From assembly GCA_024275315.1 (NCBI GenBank), contig JAJRZK010000002.1, positions 36,801 through 100,800 of the forward strand: a DNA stretch of 64,000 nucleotides, given 5' to 3'. Under the pieces are notes generated by a model. That model had not been told where the DNA came from. It saw only the letters and a program-made list of their open reading frames with translations, and did no database searches. Position numbers and translations under genes: made by a program. Positions 33,304 through 40,821 of the stretch are shown here, one piece after another. How positions within the stretch are numbered: position 1 is the stretch's first letter; each line of letters opens with the position of its first letter. This stretch comes from Nitrospirota bacterium (GTDB lineage: Bacteria > Nitrospinota_A > UBA7883).

Positions 33304-35228
33304 CAAATAAACTGTTTTACCGAATCGATCACGCTACGGAACAGGTCAACCAAATCACCCGGCTCACCCCCGGTTTCCGTCTTTTCGGTTCGCCTGTAAT
33401 CCTGTTTTTCGGATTTATCCTTGTCCAACCGGCCCTTTAACATCCGCGACCAGTCAATTTCATAAATCTCGTTGCCCGCTCCGGGAATACGCAGGATCCT
33501 GGCGGACCGTGACGCCACTTCGGCGAAAACCGGACCAGCCACACTGCCGCCCCATACCACGCCAACCGGTTCGTCGATCATCACCAGGATTACAAGCCTA
33601 GGGTTCTCCGCCGGGAAGAAGCCCACGAAAGATGAAAGGAATTTATCCTCTGAATATGTCCGCGTGACCGGATCGATTTTTTGGGCCGTTCCTGTTTTTC
33701 CAGCTACGGTAAAACCGGGTACTGCGCCTTTTTTACCCGTACCGTTGCGCACGACCTGTATCATCATGTCCGTTATTGATCTTGCGGTGGATTCGCGCAG
33801 GGGCTTTCGGACAATTTCCGTCTTGATAGTTTTTATAACCTTGCCGTCGCGCCTCAAAGCTTTTACAAGCCTCGGTCTGACCAGGTAACCCCCGTTTGCA
33901 AAGACGCTTATCCCAGTGGCAAGTTGTATCGGGGTGACCGCCACCTCCTGGCCAAACGATATGGATGGAAGGGACGTGAGTGACCATTTCGCCGTCGGCC
34001 GAAGCAATCCCCTGCTTTCCCCTGGAAGATCGATGTTCGTCAGCTCGCCGAAACCGAATGCGCGCAGATGTTTGTACAATATCTCAGGACCCAGCTTTTC
34101 GGCGATCTTGATGGCTCCGATGTTGCTTGATTTTGCAATCACTTCCCAAAGAGCCAGCTTGTTGAATCTATGGTTTTGCGCCTCCTTGAAATATTTGCCC
34201 CCGACTTCGTATCGTCCGTTTTCACAGTTGATGGTTTCATTCGGGGTCACCATTTTTTCCTCGAGAGCGGCGGCGGCGACAAAAAGCTTGAAGGTGGAGC
34301 CTGGTTCCACCGATTGGGAAACCCCCAGAGGTTTCCACGATCCCGACTTGTAACTGGAGTAGTTGTTGGGATTAAATTTTGGTTGCTCCGCCATCGCCAG
34401 AATCTCACCGGTGTGCGGATTCATAACGATTACCACACCACCTTTGGCCCTGGCGCTCATGACCCGGCGCTCCAGCGCTTTTTCGCTTATATATTGAATT
34501 CTTTCGTCGATGGTCAGGACCAGGTCGTATGGCTTGAGGGAAGCGGCTATGTCAAAGCTGGCCGGCATTGAAATCGGCCTGCCTCTGGCGTCTTTTCTGA
34601 CTATGGATTTGGATTCCACCGGGTGGATGATGTGGTCATATCGATATTCAAGCCCATACAGACCCTGGTTGTCGATCCCGCAAAACCCGATGATTTTCGC
34701 GGCTATATCCCTTTTGGGATAGAATCTCCTGGATTCCTTTACAAACCCCACGCCAGGAATGTTGGCGGCCTTGACACTTATGTATGTTTCCGGCGCGACC
34801 TTGCGCTTTACCCAGACAAAATATTTTCTCCTGGATTTATTAAATCTTTTTTCAAGTTTTTTCCTTAGTTTATCCCGCCGTATTTTGCTTTTCGGTTCAA
34901 TTTTTCCTGCCAGAGTCCTCGCCACAGCATGGTAGTTCTTGAGTTTTCTCGGGTTTGCGTATATCGAGCGCAGCCTGATAGACACGGCGAGATCGTTCAT
35001 GTTCCGATCGCTTATCAGGCCGCGGGGCATATGCAGGTTGATGGATCCGAACTTCTGTTTCTCGGAGAACTCCTCGATTCGCTCATCTGAAAAGAGGGTT
35101 AATTGCGCAAGCCTGGCCGCAAGAGCGGCAAAACAAAAAGCAAGCACGACACAGGTCGTGACAATACGGGCCCTGACATTCGTTCTCCCCGTAGTGGGCC
35201 TGGCGTTTGTCTGTCTATTTTTTCGCAA
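33303..35228 (-). CDS. ftsI: Septal peptidoglycan transpeptidase FtsI (PBP3)
   Basis: A 641-residue class B penicillin-binding protein: one N-terminal transmembrane helix (IVTTCVVLAFCFAALAARLAQL), the dimerisation domain with MPRGLISDRN, and the transpeptidase with active-site motifs EPGSTFK, SSN and AGKTGTAQ. There is no PASTA domain. The C-terminal ~70 residues (EIYEIDWSRMLKGRLDKDKSEKQ) are a charged extension. The start appears to be TTG at 35228, overlapping the end of ftsL by 14 nt; no ATG lies near the expected N-terminus. Confidence 0.95.
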   Translation of the reverse strand: MRKNRQTNARPTTGRTNVRARIVTTCVVLAFCFAALAARLAQLTLFSDERIEEFSEKQKFGSINLHMPRGLISDRNMNDLAVSIRLRSIYANPRKLKNYHAVARTLAGKIEPKSKIRRDKLRKKLEKRFNKSRRKYFVWVKRKVAPETYISVKAANIPGVGFVKESRRFYPKRDIAAKIIGFCGIDNQGLYGLEYRYDHIIHPVESKSIVRKDARGRPISMPASFDIAASLKPYDLVLTIDERIQYISEKALERRVMSARAKGGVVIVMNPHTGEILAMAEQPKFNPNNYSSYKSGSWKPLGVSQSVEPGSTFKLFVAAAALEEKMVTPNETINCENGRYEVGGKYFKEAQNHRFNKLALWEVIAKSSNIGAIKIAEKLGPEILYKHLRAFGFGELTNIDLPGESRGLLRPTAKWSLTSLPSISFGQEVAVTPIQLATGISVFANGGYLVRPRLVKALRRDGKVIKTIKTEIVRKPLRESTARSITDMMIQVVRNGTGKKGAVPGFTVAGKTGTAQKIDPVTRTYSEDKFLSSFVGFFPAENPRLVILVMIDEPVGVVWGGSVAGPVFAEVASRSARILRIPGAGNEIYEIDWSRMLKGRLDKDKSEKQDYRRTEKTETGGEPGDLVDLFRSVIDSVKQFI

Positions 35229-35520
35229 TGATCACTACCTGCCCCGGAGCGGGCAATACATACCCAAGATCGTTCATGGCCCTTTTCTCTGTAAAGTCGT
35301 ATGATCTCAGTGTTGAAACTTCCAGCTTCATTTTCTTGTTGAGTTCTTTTAGCTCCTCCAGTTCCCCAAGCAATGTTGAATATTCATACATCAGGCTTGT
35401 CGCGCGAATAGAGGGATATATGTAGATCAACATAGCCAGCAGGCACATAATCATCGACACAGCCAGGCACGCAATATTCTTCGCACCTATCCGCTCTTTC
35501 TCTCTTCCATAAGTAAACAT
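35215..35520 (-). CDS. ftsL: Cell division protein FtsL
   Basis: A 101-residue bitopic protein: basic N-terminus, a transmembrane helix (ACLAVSMIMCLLAMLIYIY), then a coiled coil (YEYSTLLGELEELKELNKKMKLEV). Sequence conservation in FtsL is low, so the call rests on size, topology and its place between rsmH and ftsI. Confidence 0.88.
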   Translation of the reverse strand: MFTYGREKERIGAKNIACLAVSMIMCLLAMLIYIYPSIRATSLMYEYSTLLGELEELKELNKKMKLEVSTLRSYDFTEKRAMNDLGYVLPAPGQVVIIAKK

Positions 35521-35545
35521 TCGTGCAACTCAAGCTTTCAGCTTC

Positions 35546-36478
35546 TTACGCCGCCAGTTTTTCCGCCGCGCGCAGACGGGCGCTTCTGGCGCGAGGGTTA
35601 AGGCTTATCTCCTTTATGGCTGGAGAAACCGGCTTCCTGGTAAGTAGCCTCACCTTCCCCGGTGTTCCGCATTTACATTCCGGCAACTCTTTTGGACACA
35701 CACAGTGTCTTACCAGGTCGCCTAACGTCCTCTTTACGATACGATCTTCGAGGCTGTGAAACGATATGACCGCTATCCGCCCTCCAGGGCCAAGCCTGTC
35801 GATGGCCAGCTCGATCGATTCCGCCAGCCCGTCCAGCTCTCCGTTGACGGCTATGCGAAGCGCCTGAAACACGCGGGTAGCCGGATGGATTCTCCAGTTC
35901 CTGCCTTTTTTCGGGTATATCCTCTCCACTAATCGGGCAAGTTTTACGGTGGTATCGATTATTTCTTTCTCTCTCTCTTCAACAATCGCTGTGGCGATTT
36001 TTTTTGCAAACCGCTCCTCGCCATATTTTCTGAAAATATCCGCCAGACGTTTCGAGTCCAACCCGTTCACCAGATCCGAAGCGGTCACTTTGCCGTCACG
36101 GTCCATTCGCATGTCCAGAGGTCCGGACTCGCGAAACGAAAACCCCCTGGACGGGTTGTCCAGATGAAATGACGAAATCCCAAGATCCATCACCACAGCG
36201 TCCACAACCGGCGTTCCCAGATCGTCAAGCACGCGCCCCAACTCGGCGAAATGGGCCTGACGCACAACCGCCCTGTCGCCGAACACGTGAAGCTTTATCC
36301 GCGATCTTTCAACCGCTTCTAAGTCCCTGTCGATACCGATCAAGCGCGCCTCTTCTACAGTCTTTAATATTGCCTCCGAGTGACCGCCGCCGCCTATCGT
36401 GGCGTCTACTACCAGTTTTGTTCCCGGCCGGTTAATTATTGAGATAATCTCGTTTAAAAGCACCGGAACATGCTTCAC
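35546..36478 (-). CDS. rsmH: 16S rRNA (cytosine-1402-N4) methyltransferase
   Basis: A 310-residue SAM-dependent methyltransferase (MraW). N-terminal HVPVLLNEI, SAM-binding VVDATIGGGGHSEAIL, DLGISSFHLDNPSRGFSFRESGPLDMRMD and SFHSLEDRIVKR are diagnostic. The start is GTG 36478, which overlaps the TGA of a 9-codon leader ORF (separate entry). It follows mraZ by about 60 nt. Confidence 0.97.
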   Translation of the reverse strand: MKHVPVLLNEIISIINRPGTKLVVDATIGGGGHSEAILKTVEEARLIGIDRDLEAVERSRIKLHVFGDRAVVRQAHFAELGRVLDDLGTPVVDAVVMDLGISSFHLDNPSRGFSFRESGPLDMRMDRDGKVTASDLVNGLDSKRLADIFRKYGEERFAKKIATAIVEEREKEIIDTTVKLARLVERIYPKKGRNWRIHPATRVFQALRIAVNGELDGLAESIELAIDRLGPGGRIAVISFHSLEDRIVKRTLGDLVRHCVCPKELPECKCGTPGKVRLLTRKPVSPAIKEISLNPRARSARLRAAEKLAA

Positions 36479-36504
36479 AACCTTTGCGCAAGCTCCCGTC
36501 GCAT
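36475..36504 (-). promoter_or_regulatory. Leader mini-ORF coupled to rsmH
   Basis: AAGGAG lies 7 nt before ATG 36504, the strongest Shine-Dalgarno in this part of the operon. It opens a frame of only nine codons (MRRELAQRL), whose TGA overlaps the rsmH GTG as GTGA. This arrangement suggests that ribosomes are delivered to rsmH by termination-reinitiation. Confidence 0.5.
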
Positions 36505-36541
36505 ATTAAATCTCCTTGCGTGACGCAATAAATATCGAGGG

Positions 36542-36970
36542 CTAAAACCCCAGTTCCCGAAGACGTTTCGACAGCTTTTCCGGAACATATTCCGCGCTTA
36601 TCTGCGCGTGCCTCTCCGCAGACCAGATTTCAATTTTCTTTATGCGTCCCACTATTACGACCTCTCGTTCTATCCCTGCATAGTTTCTCAACCAGGATGG
36701 CATCAGGATGCGCCCGTTTTTAATCGGGCATTCAACCGCGTTTTCCGTGATGGCGCGCAAAAGGTCGCCTTTTTCAGGCGTATATTCCGACTCCTCCAGG
36801 TTCTCGTATTTTTCCAGCCACTGTTTTGCCGGATGTCCCTGCAGACACCTGTCTGATATGGTCAAAATCAGAGGGGGCTCAAAGCTGTTGGTGAGCGCAT
36901 CTCTGATTTTCGATGGCAAATGGACCCTGCCCTTTGGATCCACAACAGCCTCGTGTCTGCCGATAAACAT
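36542..36970 (-). CDS. mraZ: Transcriptional regulator MraZ
   Basis: A 142-residue protein with two AbrB-like swapped-hairpin repeats. The first has FIGRHEAVVDPKGRVHLPSKIR; the second has NGRILMPSWLRNYAGIEREVVIVG, with the D-x-x-G-R motif degenerated to KNGR. MraZ forms a ring that binds short repeats in front of its own gene and controls the dcw operon. Start at ATG 36970 with AAAAGG upstream; a GTG two codons earlier is possible. Confidence 0.95.
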   Translation of the reverse strand: MFIGRHEAVVDPKGRVHLPSKIRDALTNSFEPPLILTISDRCLQGHPAKQWLEKYENLEESEYTPEKGDLLRAITENAVECPIKNGRILMPSWLRNYAGIEREVVIVGRIKKIEIWSAERHAQISAEYVPEKLSKRLRELGF

Positions 36971-36972
36971 AT

Positions 36973-37011
36973 ACACCTTTTGACACTTTTATACACTTTA
37001 TGACACTATTA
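36973..37011 (-). promoter_or_regulatory. MraZ operator: four 10-bp-phased boxes
   Basis: Read on the minus strand, four copies of A/G-GTGT lie exactly 10 bp apart: AGTGTCATAA, AGTGTATAAA, AGTGTCAAAA and GGTGTATATG. This fits the described MraZ box (AAAGTG[T/G]N3 repeats). The array covers the transcription start region and the ribosome site of mraZ, so binding should repress the whole dcw operon. Confidence 0.8.
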
Positions 37012-37014
37012 CAA

Positions 37015-37043
37015 ATCCTATCTAAATTATCTGTTTGTGTCAA
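37015..37043 (-). promoter_or_regulatory. dcw operon promoter
   Basis: On the minus strand, a perfect TTGACA (37043-37038), a 17-bp spacer and TAGGAT (37020-37015) form a good sigma-70 promoter. The MraZ boxes begin immediately downstream of the -10. Confidence 0.7.
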
Positions 37044-37395
37044 GTGACTTTAACGCCGGATTGCAATTATATTGCTATATTTTTCATCTAATTAACATTT
37101 AATTTGAAATAGTTAAAGTAATTTCTTAGATAAATATCTATTAAATACTAATAATATTATTCTAATAATATGTTAATTACATATAATTGTCAATCAAATG
37201 GGACGCAACCGGGCAATTATCAATTGATAATGATAATCCAATAGATCACCGCCCCGACACAGCGCTTTTGGGCAAGAAACCGGGTAAGAATATTTATAAC
37301 GTATGGGATATTCGCAGCGGGATTTTGTGATGTAACAAAACCGCCAGCAGATGAGACCGGCACAGCCGATCGCCGTTGGCGACCTACTATTATTT
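37044..37395. other. AT-rich intergenic region upstream of the dcw promoter
   Basis: About 350 bp with no gene. The part at 37070-37200 is extremely AT-rich with runs such as TAATAATATTATT and could be curved or easily melted. A GATAATGATAATC element at 37226-37238 resembles two of the three hexamers of a Fur box. No terminator for the TPR gene is clear. Confidence 0.5.
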
Positions 37396-38514
37396 TCAGG
37401 CCAGCGGTTTTATTTGCACCGTAAATGGACGGGCCGGGTTTAATATAAATTTATGAGTTCGGGAGTATAGCTCGACCCTCTCCTCCAGAGGAGTTTTGGA
37501 AACCTCTACTTTTGCAAGCTGTTTCGCTGCAAGATTGTCACAAGGCTGGATTTTAAGAATTTTTTCAAAAATCGGGATCGCGGCCGCCGGTTTCCCCAGC
37601 CTGTTAACGTACAGATAAGCCGCCCTGTATAACGGGTAGCAGTTCCGCCTAGCCGAACGAGCGGCCTTTTTATACAAGGCAAGCGCAGTTTCCAGTTCTC
37701 CCTCATCTGCAACCCTGTCCGCGACAGCCGCGGCCAGAGGAATAAACATGGACTCCAGCGCCATCGTCCTGAAGCGGTGAAACTCGCCGCGCCACGAGTC
37801 ACCCATGGTTTCATAAAGCCTCCCCAAAAGCTCATGAATGGCCGGTGATCCGCTATAAGTTATCAGTCCTTCCCTAAGGAGTTTCAGCGCTCCGGCGACC
37901 TCGCCATTTTCAGCCTTGAACTCTGCATAGTCGCAATAAAGAAACTCGTTGTTGGATCCATGCGCAAAAGCCTGATTATAATAGAATTGCGCCTGTTCTG
38001 ACCTTCCGGAGCCAGCCTCCAGCAAAGCAAGCCTGTGATATGCCTCACCACGCACTATCCTGTCCTCGGATTCTGCGATTCTCTTGAAGAAAACCCTGGC
38101 CTGGCTGACGTCATCCGGCACATCAAAAGATATATGTCGGGAAGATGGATCTCCAATATTTAACGACCCATCGGCTAGCCAGATCATTTCGTCAGAGCGC
38201 CATCCCCCCAGCGTTGACCTGCGTCGATAGTACGCCCCGTTTTTCCCTATAAACAGATGGAACAAGTGAAATCTGCCATCCTTTCGGGCGATAATGTACC
38301 CCCCATCCGCCAGCTTTCTCAGCCTCGCCCTGATCTTTGAGACGGGAACCTGCGCGCCGGTTATTTTCTGAATCATATGGGCTGTGACCTCCGGACGAAA
38401 CATGGCAACCCCGGCCAGATATTGCAACTTTAACGCCCTGAAAAGGTCTGCCCCGACGGAATCCTCTAGCAACTCCCCTATAACGGGGTCTTTTTTATAC
38501 AGTCGTGATGTCAT
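37396..38514 (-). CDS. Protein with N-terminal winged-helix-like and C-terminal TPR region
   Basis: A 372-residue protein. Residues ~25-95 look like a winged helix (FRPEVTAHMIQKITGAQVPVSKIRARLRKLADGGYIIARKDGRFHLF). From ~140 on there are several TPR-like helix pairs (AYHRLALLEAGSGRSEQAQFYYNQAF; LLREGLITYSGSPAIHELLGRLYETMG; ALALYKKAARSARRNCYPLYRAAYLY; IPIFEKILKIQPCDNLAAKQLAKV). No membrane segment or signal peptide. It may be a regulator acting through protein contacts, but no function is known. It is the leftward gene next to the candidate replication origin. Confidence 0.7.
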   Translation of the reverse strand: MTSRLYKKDPVIGELLEDSVGADLFRALKLQYLAGVAMFRPEVTAHMIQKITGAQVPVSKIRARLRKLADGGYIIARKDGRFHLFHLFIGKNGAYYRRRSTLGGWRSDEMIWLADGSLNIGDPSSRHISFDVPDDVSQARVFFKRIAESEDRIVRGEAYHRLALLEAGSGRSEQAQFYYNQAFAHGSNNEFLYCDYAEFKAENGEVAGALKLLREGLITYSGSPAIHELLGRLYETMGDSWRGEFHRFRTMALESMFIPLAAAVADRVADEGELETALALYKKAARSARRNCYPLYRAAYLYVNRLGKPAAAIPIFEKILKIQPCDNLAAKQLAKVEVSKTPLEERVELYSRTHKFILNPARPFTVQIKPLA

Positions 38515-38684
38515 TGATAATCAATCGTATGCTGTTTCTCAATATTCCGGACAGATAAACAAGAGCTAGATATATTGTCACGGATTATATCAGTGGCAAT
38601 ACAAGTTATCCAGCGGGTGAGCAATTTCGATCCGGGCTTTGCGCTCTGTTTTCAATACCCATAGATACATTTAGTATATATCCA

Positions 38685-38693
38685 TTATCCACA
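38685..38693 (+). promoter_or_regulatory. DnaA box (perfect TTATCCACA)
   Basis: Exact match to the strict DnaA-box consensus in non-coding DNA, inside the candidate origin. Confidence 0.55.
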
Positions 38694-39029
38694 AAATACA
38701 TAGCCAATAACACCTCCCGGATATTGCCAACCAAGCCGCAACCTGTAAATATCTGTTCAATTCTGGCTTGTTGAAAAATTTGTGAGGAAGCAAAAGTTTT
38801 GTCAGCGCGTGAAGAAGCGTTATTAGTCATTACAAAGGATTATATATCAAACTCTTATCCCCGTGCAAGCCCCACTTTTTAGATTAAGTTCAATTTGTCA
38901 GCATTTCCCCGAATACGCAACAAAACGCAAAAGAGTTGTCAGCAACAGCTCACCATTCAAGTCCGTTGCAAGCGCGTTTAAACCGCCTATAATCAACGCC
39001 ATACCAGCAATAGTAAACTTATCGAGCAT

Positions 39030-39067
39030 CCGTTTCTTACACCAAGAAACGGACCTGAAACGGACCT
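39030..39067. repeat. Perfect hairpin followed by 11-bp tandem repeat
   Basis: CCGTTTCTT and AAGAAACGG (39030-39038 and 39044-39052) form a 9-bp stem with a 5-nt loop. The right arm runs into two exact tandem copies of GAAACGGACCT (39046-39056 and 39057-39067). Confidence 0.8.
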
Positions 39068-39069
39068 TG

Positions 39070-39193
39070 GGTCCCTTTCTCTTTTTAACATTTTCCCCAA
39101 CACCACATCTCATTGATAATTAAAACAGTATACGGGTATACAGGGTCCCTTTCTGCTCGTAACGTTACAGTTTTTCAGGGAGAGAAAGGGACC
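39070..39193. repeat. Three copies of GGTCCCTTTCT, two direct and one inverted
   Basis: Direct copies lie at 39070-39080 and 39144-39154, and an inverted copy at 39183-39193. The first and third share 13 bases (39070-39082 and 39181-39193). The palindrome GTAACGTTAC lies between the second and third copies. Confidence 0.8.
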
Positions 39194-39210
39194 TTGCACA
39201 CACAAAAACC

Positions 39211-39232
39211 TATGGATAACTTGTGGATAACT
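39211..39232 (-). promoter_or_regulatory. Tandem DnaA boxes with 11-bp period
   Basis: TATGGATAACT and TGTGGATAACT follow each other directly. On the minus strand they read TTATCCATA and TTATCCACA, head to tail and on the same helical face, as in DnaA filament sites. Confidence 0.55.
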
Positions 39233-39270
39233 CACAAAAAGCGAAAATCCGGTTTGCTGACAACTCTTTT

Positions 39271-39294
39271 GCGGTTTTACATGCGGTTTTACAT
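39271..39294. repeat. 12-bp exact tandem repeat
   Basis: Two perfect copies of GCGGTTTTACAT (39271-39282 and 39283-39294) overlap the right end of the 20-bp inverted repeat. Confidence 0.85.
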
Positions 39295-39469
39295 GTTGAA
39301 AAATTGAAGTAACACCGAGTTGATCAACATAAATTGTTGGAAATCTCATACAAAGCGTCGCCAGTTAAAGTCATATTTTTATCTTGACCTGTTACTGTTT
39401 GAAATTAAAGGTTTTTAATTCGACAAAATACTGGCGGCATTGGTATCCTTATTGCTATCTAAAACTCGT

Positions 39470-40444
39470 ATGAGCGATTTTGCCAACGCCAGGCCCCCGG
39501 AACAAAAATATGTAGATATGTTTACTGATTACATGTATGCGGAGAAAAACGCCTCACCACATACGATTAAGGCGTACAAATCCGATCTGCGCCAATTTTT
39601 CGATTTTCTTCGAAAGATAAAGGCATGGAATGGAGCATCCACCCAACCACAACTCGCATCATTGGATCGCTCCCATGTCAGATCATTTATGGGATCGTTT
39701 TACCATCAAAACTATTCACCGGGAGCGATGGAAAGGAAACTATCCGCGCTACGCTCCTTTTTCAGATATCTCGTCCGGACAGGCGTGACAAACCACAATC
39801 CCGCCAAAGACGTGGATCTCCCCTCCAAGCCCAGGACACTGCCCGATTTTCTCACAGCCGATGAAGTCACCGCCCTGGTGGAATCTCCCGAAGGAGACAA
39901 CGTCGAAAAGGCCAGAGACCTGGCCATATTGGAGCTTTTTTACGCCACCGGAATCCGCGTTTCGGAAATGCATTCGTTAAGCGTTGAGGATATCGATTTC
40001 GACAGAAAGTTTATCACCGTCAAGGGGAAAGGGAAAAAGGAAAGGCTGGCGCCATTCGGTGTAAAAGCGGAAAAAGCCGTCAGCGACCTGCTTTCGGCGC
40101 AGCACCCCCCCCCCGCGGATTCTCTTGGCACACCTGTTTTTCTCAACCGCCGTTCAAAACGCATCTCCGCCCGATCGATCCGCTCCATAGTCGGCAAATA
40201 CGCCCGCCAGGCTGGAATGAACCGGCCTGTTTCGCCGCACAGACTGCGCCATACATTCGCCACCCACATGCTCGATGGCGGGGCGGACCTTAGGGCAATA
40301 CAGGAGATGCTGGGCCATTCCAGCCTTTCCACCACCCAGAAATACATCCACATAAGCTTGCAAAAATTGTTGAAAGTTTATGACGGCGCCCATCCGCGAG
40401 CGTCAAGGAGGATGGATTGTTCGATACCACAAGCAGGAGAGTAA
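39470..40444 (+). CDS. xerC: Tyrosine recombinase of the XerC/XerD type
   Basis: A 324-residue site-specific recombinase that resolves chromosome dimers at dif. The SAM-like N-terminal domain (YVDMFTDYMYAEKNASPHTIKAYKSDLRQFFDFL) and the catalytic domain are complete, with Arg in ATGIRVSE, Lys in VKGKGKKER, HRLRHTFATH, GHSS and the nucleophile Tyr in TQKYIH. I start at ATG 39470; a TTG at 39440 would add ten residues. Length and motifs fit XerC/XerD rather than a phage or integron integrase; which of the two cannot be decided here. It is the rightward gene beside the candidate origin. Confidence 0.88.
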   Translation: MSDFANARPPEQKYVDMFTDYMYAEKNASPHTIKAYKSDLRQFFDFLRKIKAWNGASTQPQLASLDRSHVRSFMGSFYHQNYSPGAMERKLSALRSFFRYLVRTGVTNHNPAKDVDLPSKPRTLPDFLTADEVTALVESPEGDNVEKARDLAILELFYATGIRVSEMHSLSVEDIDFDRKFITVKGKGKKERLAPFGVKAEKAVSDLLSAQHPPPADSLGTPVFLNRRSKRISARSIRSIVGKYARQAGMNRPVSPHRLRHTFATHMLDGGADLRAIQEMLGHSSLSTTQKYIHISLQKLLKVYDGAHPRASRRMDCSIPQAGE

Positions 40445-40448
40445 AGTT

Positions 40449-40802
40449 ATGAGTGTTAAAAAGAAAATCAGCCTTAACAGGTTCAGGGAAAAATCAACAC
40501 AGGTGCTCAAGCTGGTTAACCAGCGAAAATTCGAGGTCATTGTTTACGACAGTGATGGTCCAGTCGCACGGCTGTTCCCCTACAATGATAACCCGATGCC
40601 ATCGACATTGAAAACCATTGAGCCAAGCCGCGCCAGCCAATCTAGCCCAACGGATTTAGGTGGAGTGTGGAACATCGGCGATAACACCCGCAGAAAGCTT
40701 AAAAAACGCAAAGGTAGCTGGCGACAACGATGGCTCTCCCTGGGTGGAGCGTGGAAAGTAGCCCGGGTCTCCGCCATTATCTCCTTTATACCAAAGATAT
40801 AG
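40449..40802 (+). CDS. Phd/YefM antitoxin-like protein without a partner toxin
   Basis: A protein of 117 residues. Residues 5-45 resemble the Phd/YefM antitoxin fold: [39 protein letters not shown], compared with the family pattern of a short strand, a helix and 'vItrrGkPvArLvP'. The C-terminal half is basic and not recognised ([17 protein letters not shown]). AGGAG lies 10 nt upstream of ATG 40449. The next gene is argB, not a toxin, so this is either an orphan or a repurposed regulator. Only 4 nt separate it from xerC, so it is probably co-transcribed. Confidence 0.6.
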   Translation: MSVKKKISLNRFREKSTQVLKLVNQRKFEVIVYDSDGPVARLFPYNDNPMPSTLKTIEPSRASQSSPTDLGGVWNIGDNTRRKLKKRKGSWRQRWLSLGGAWKVARVSAIISFIPKI

Positions 40803-40821
40803 CCCAAGCTCCGCATCACCA

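Larger units (their letters stand above)
38926..39273. repeat. 20-bp perfect inverted repeat enclosing 308 bp
   Basis: The 20 bases at 38926-38945 (starting CGCAAAAGAG, ending TCAGCAA) recur exactly in inverted orientation at 39254-39273. The enclosed 308 bp hold the GGTCCCTTTCT repeats, the hairpin and the phased DnaA boxes. No transposase or target-site duplication is visible. Confidence 0.85.
38515..39469. other. Candidate replication origin: non-coding, with DnaA-like boxes and repeats
   Basis: About 950 bp between divergent genes with no credible coding frame. It contains DnaA-box-like 9-mers: perfect TTATCCACA at 38685-38693 (plus) and 39222-39230 (minus), TTATCCATA at 39211-39219 (minus), and weaker TTATCCAGC at 38606 and TTATCCCCG at 38855. 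It also holds a 20-bp inverted repeat, GGTCCCTTTCT repeats, a 9-bp perfect hairpin and 11- and 12-bp tandem repeats. Genes for ~32 kb to the left run leftward and the next three to the right run rightward, as expected around an origin. dnaA is not in the window, so this stays a candidate. Confidence 0.5.

Noticed and set aside
38926..39273. Insertion sequence bounded by inverted repeats
   Set aside because: Only 308 bp inside, no transposase and no target-site duplication; kept as a repeat only.
38606..39349. Several 65-86 codon frames on both strands
   Set aside because: They overlap each other and the repeats, have no family features and lack good ribosome sites.
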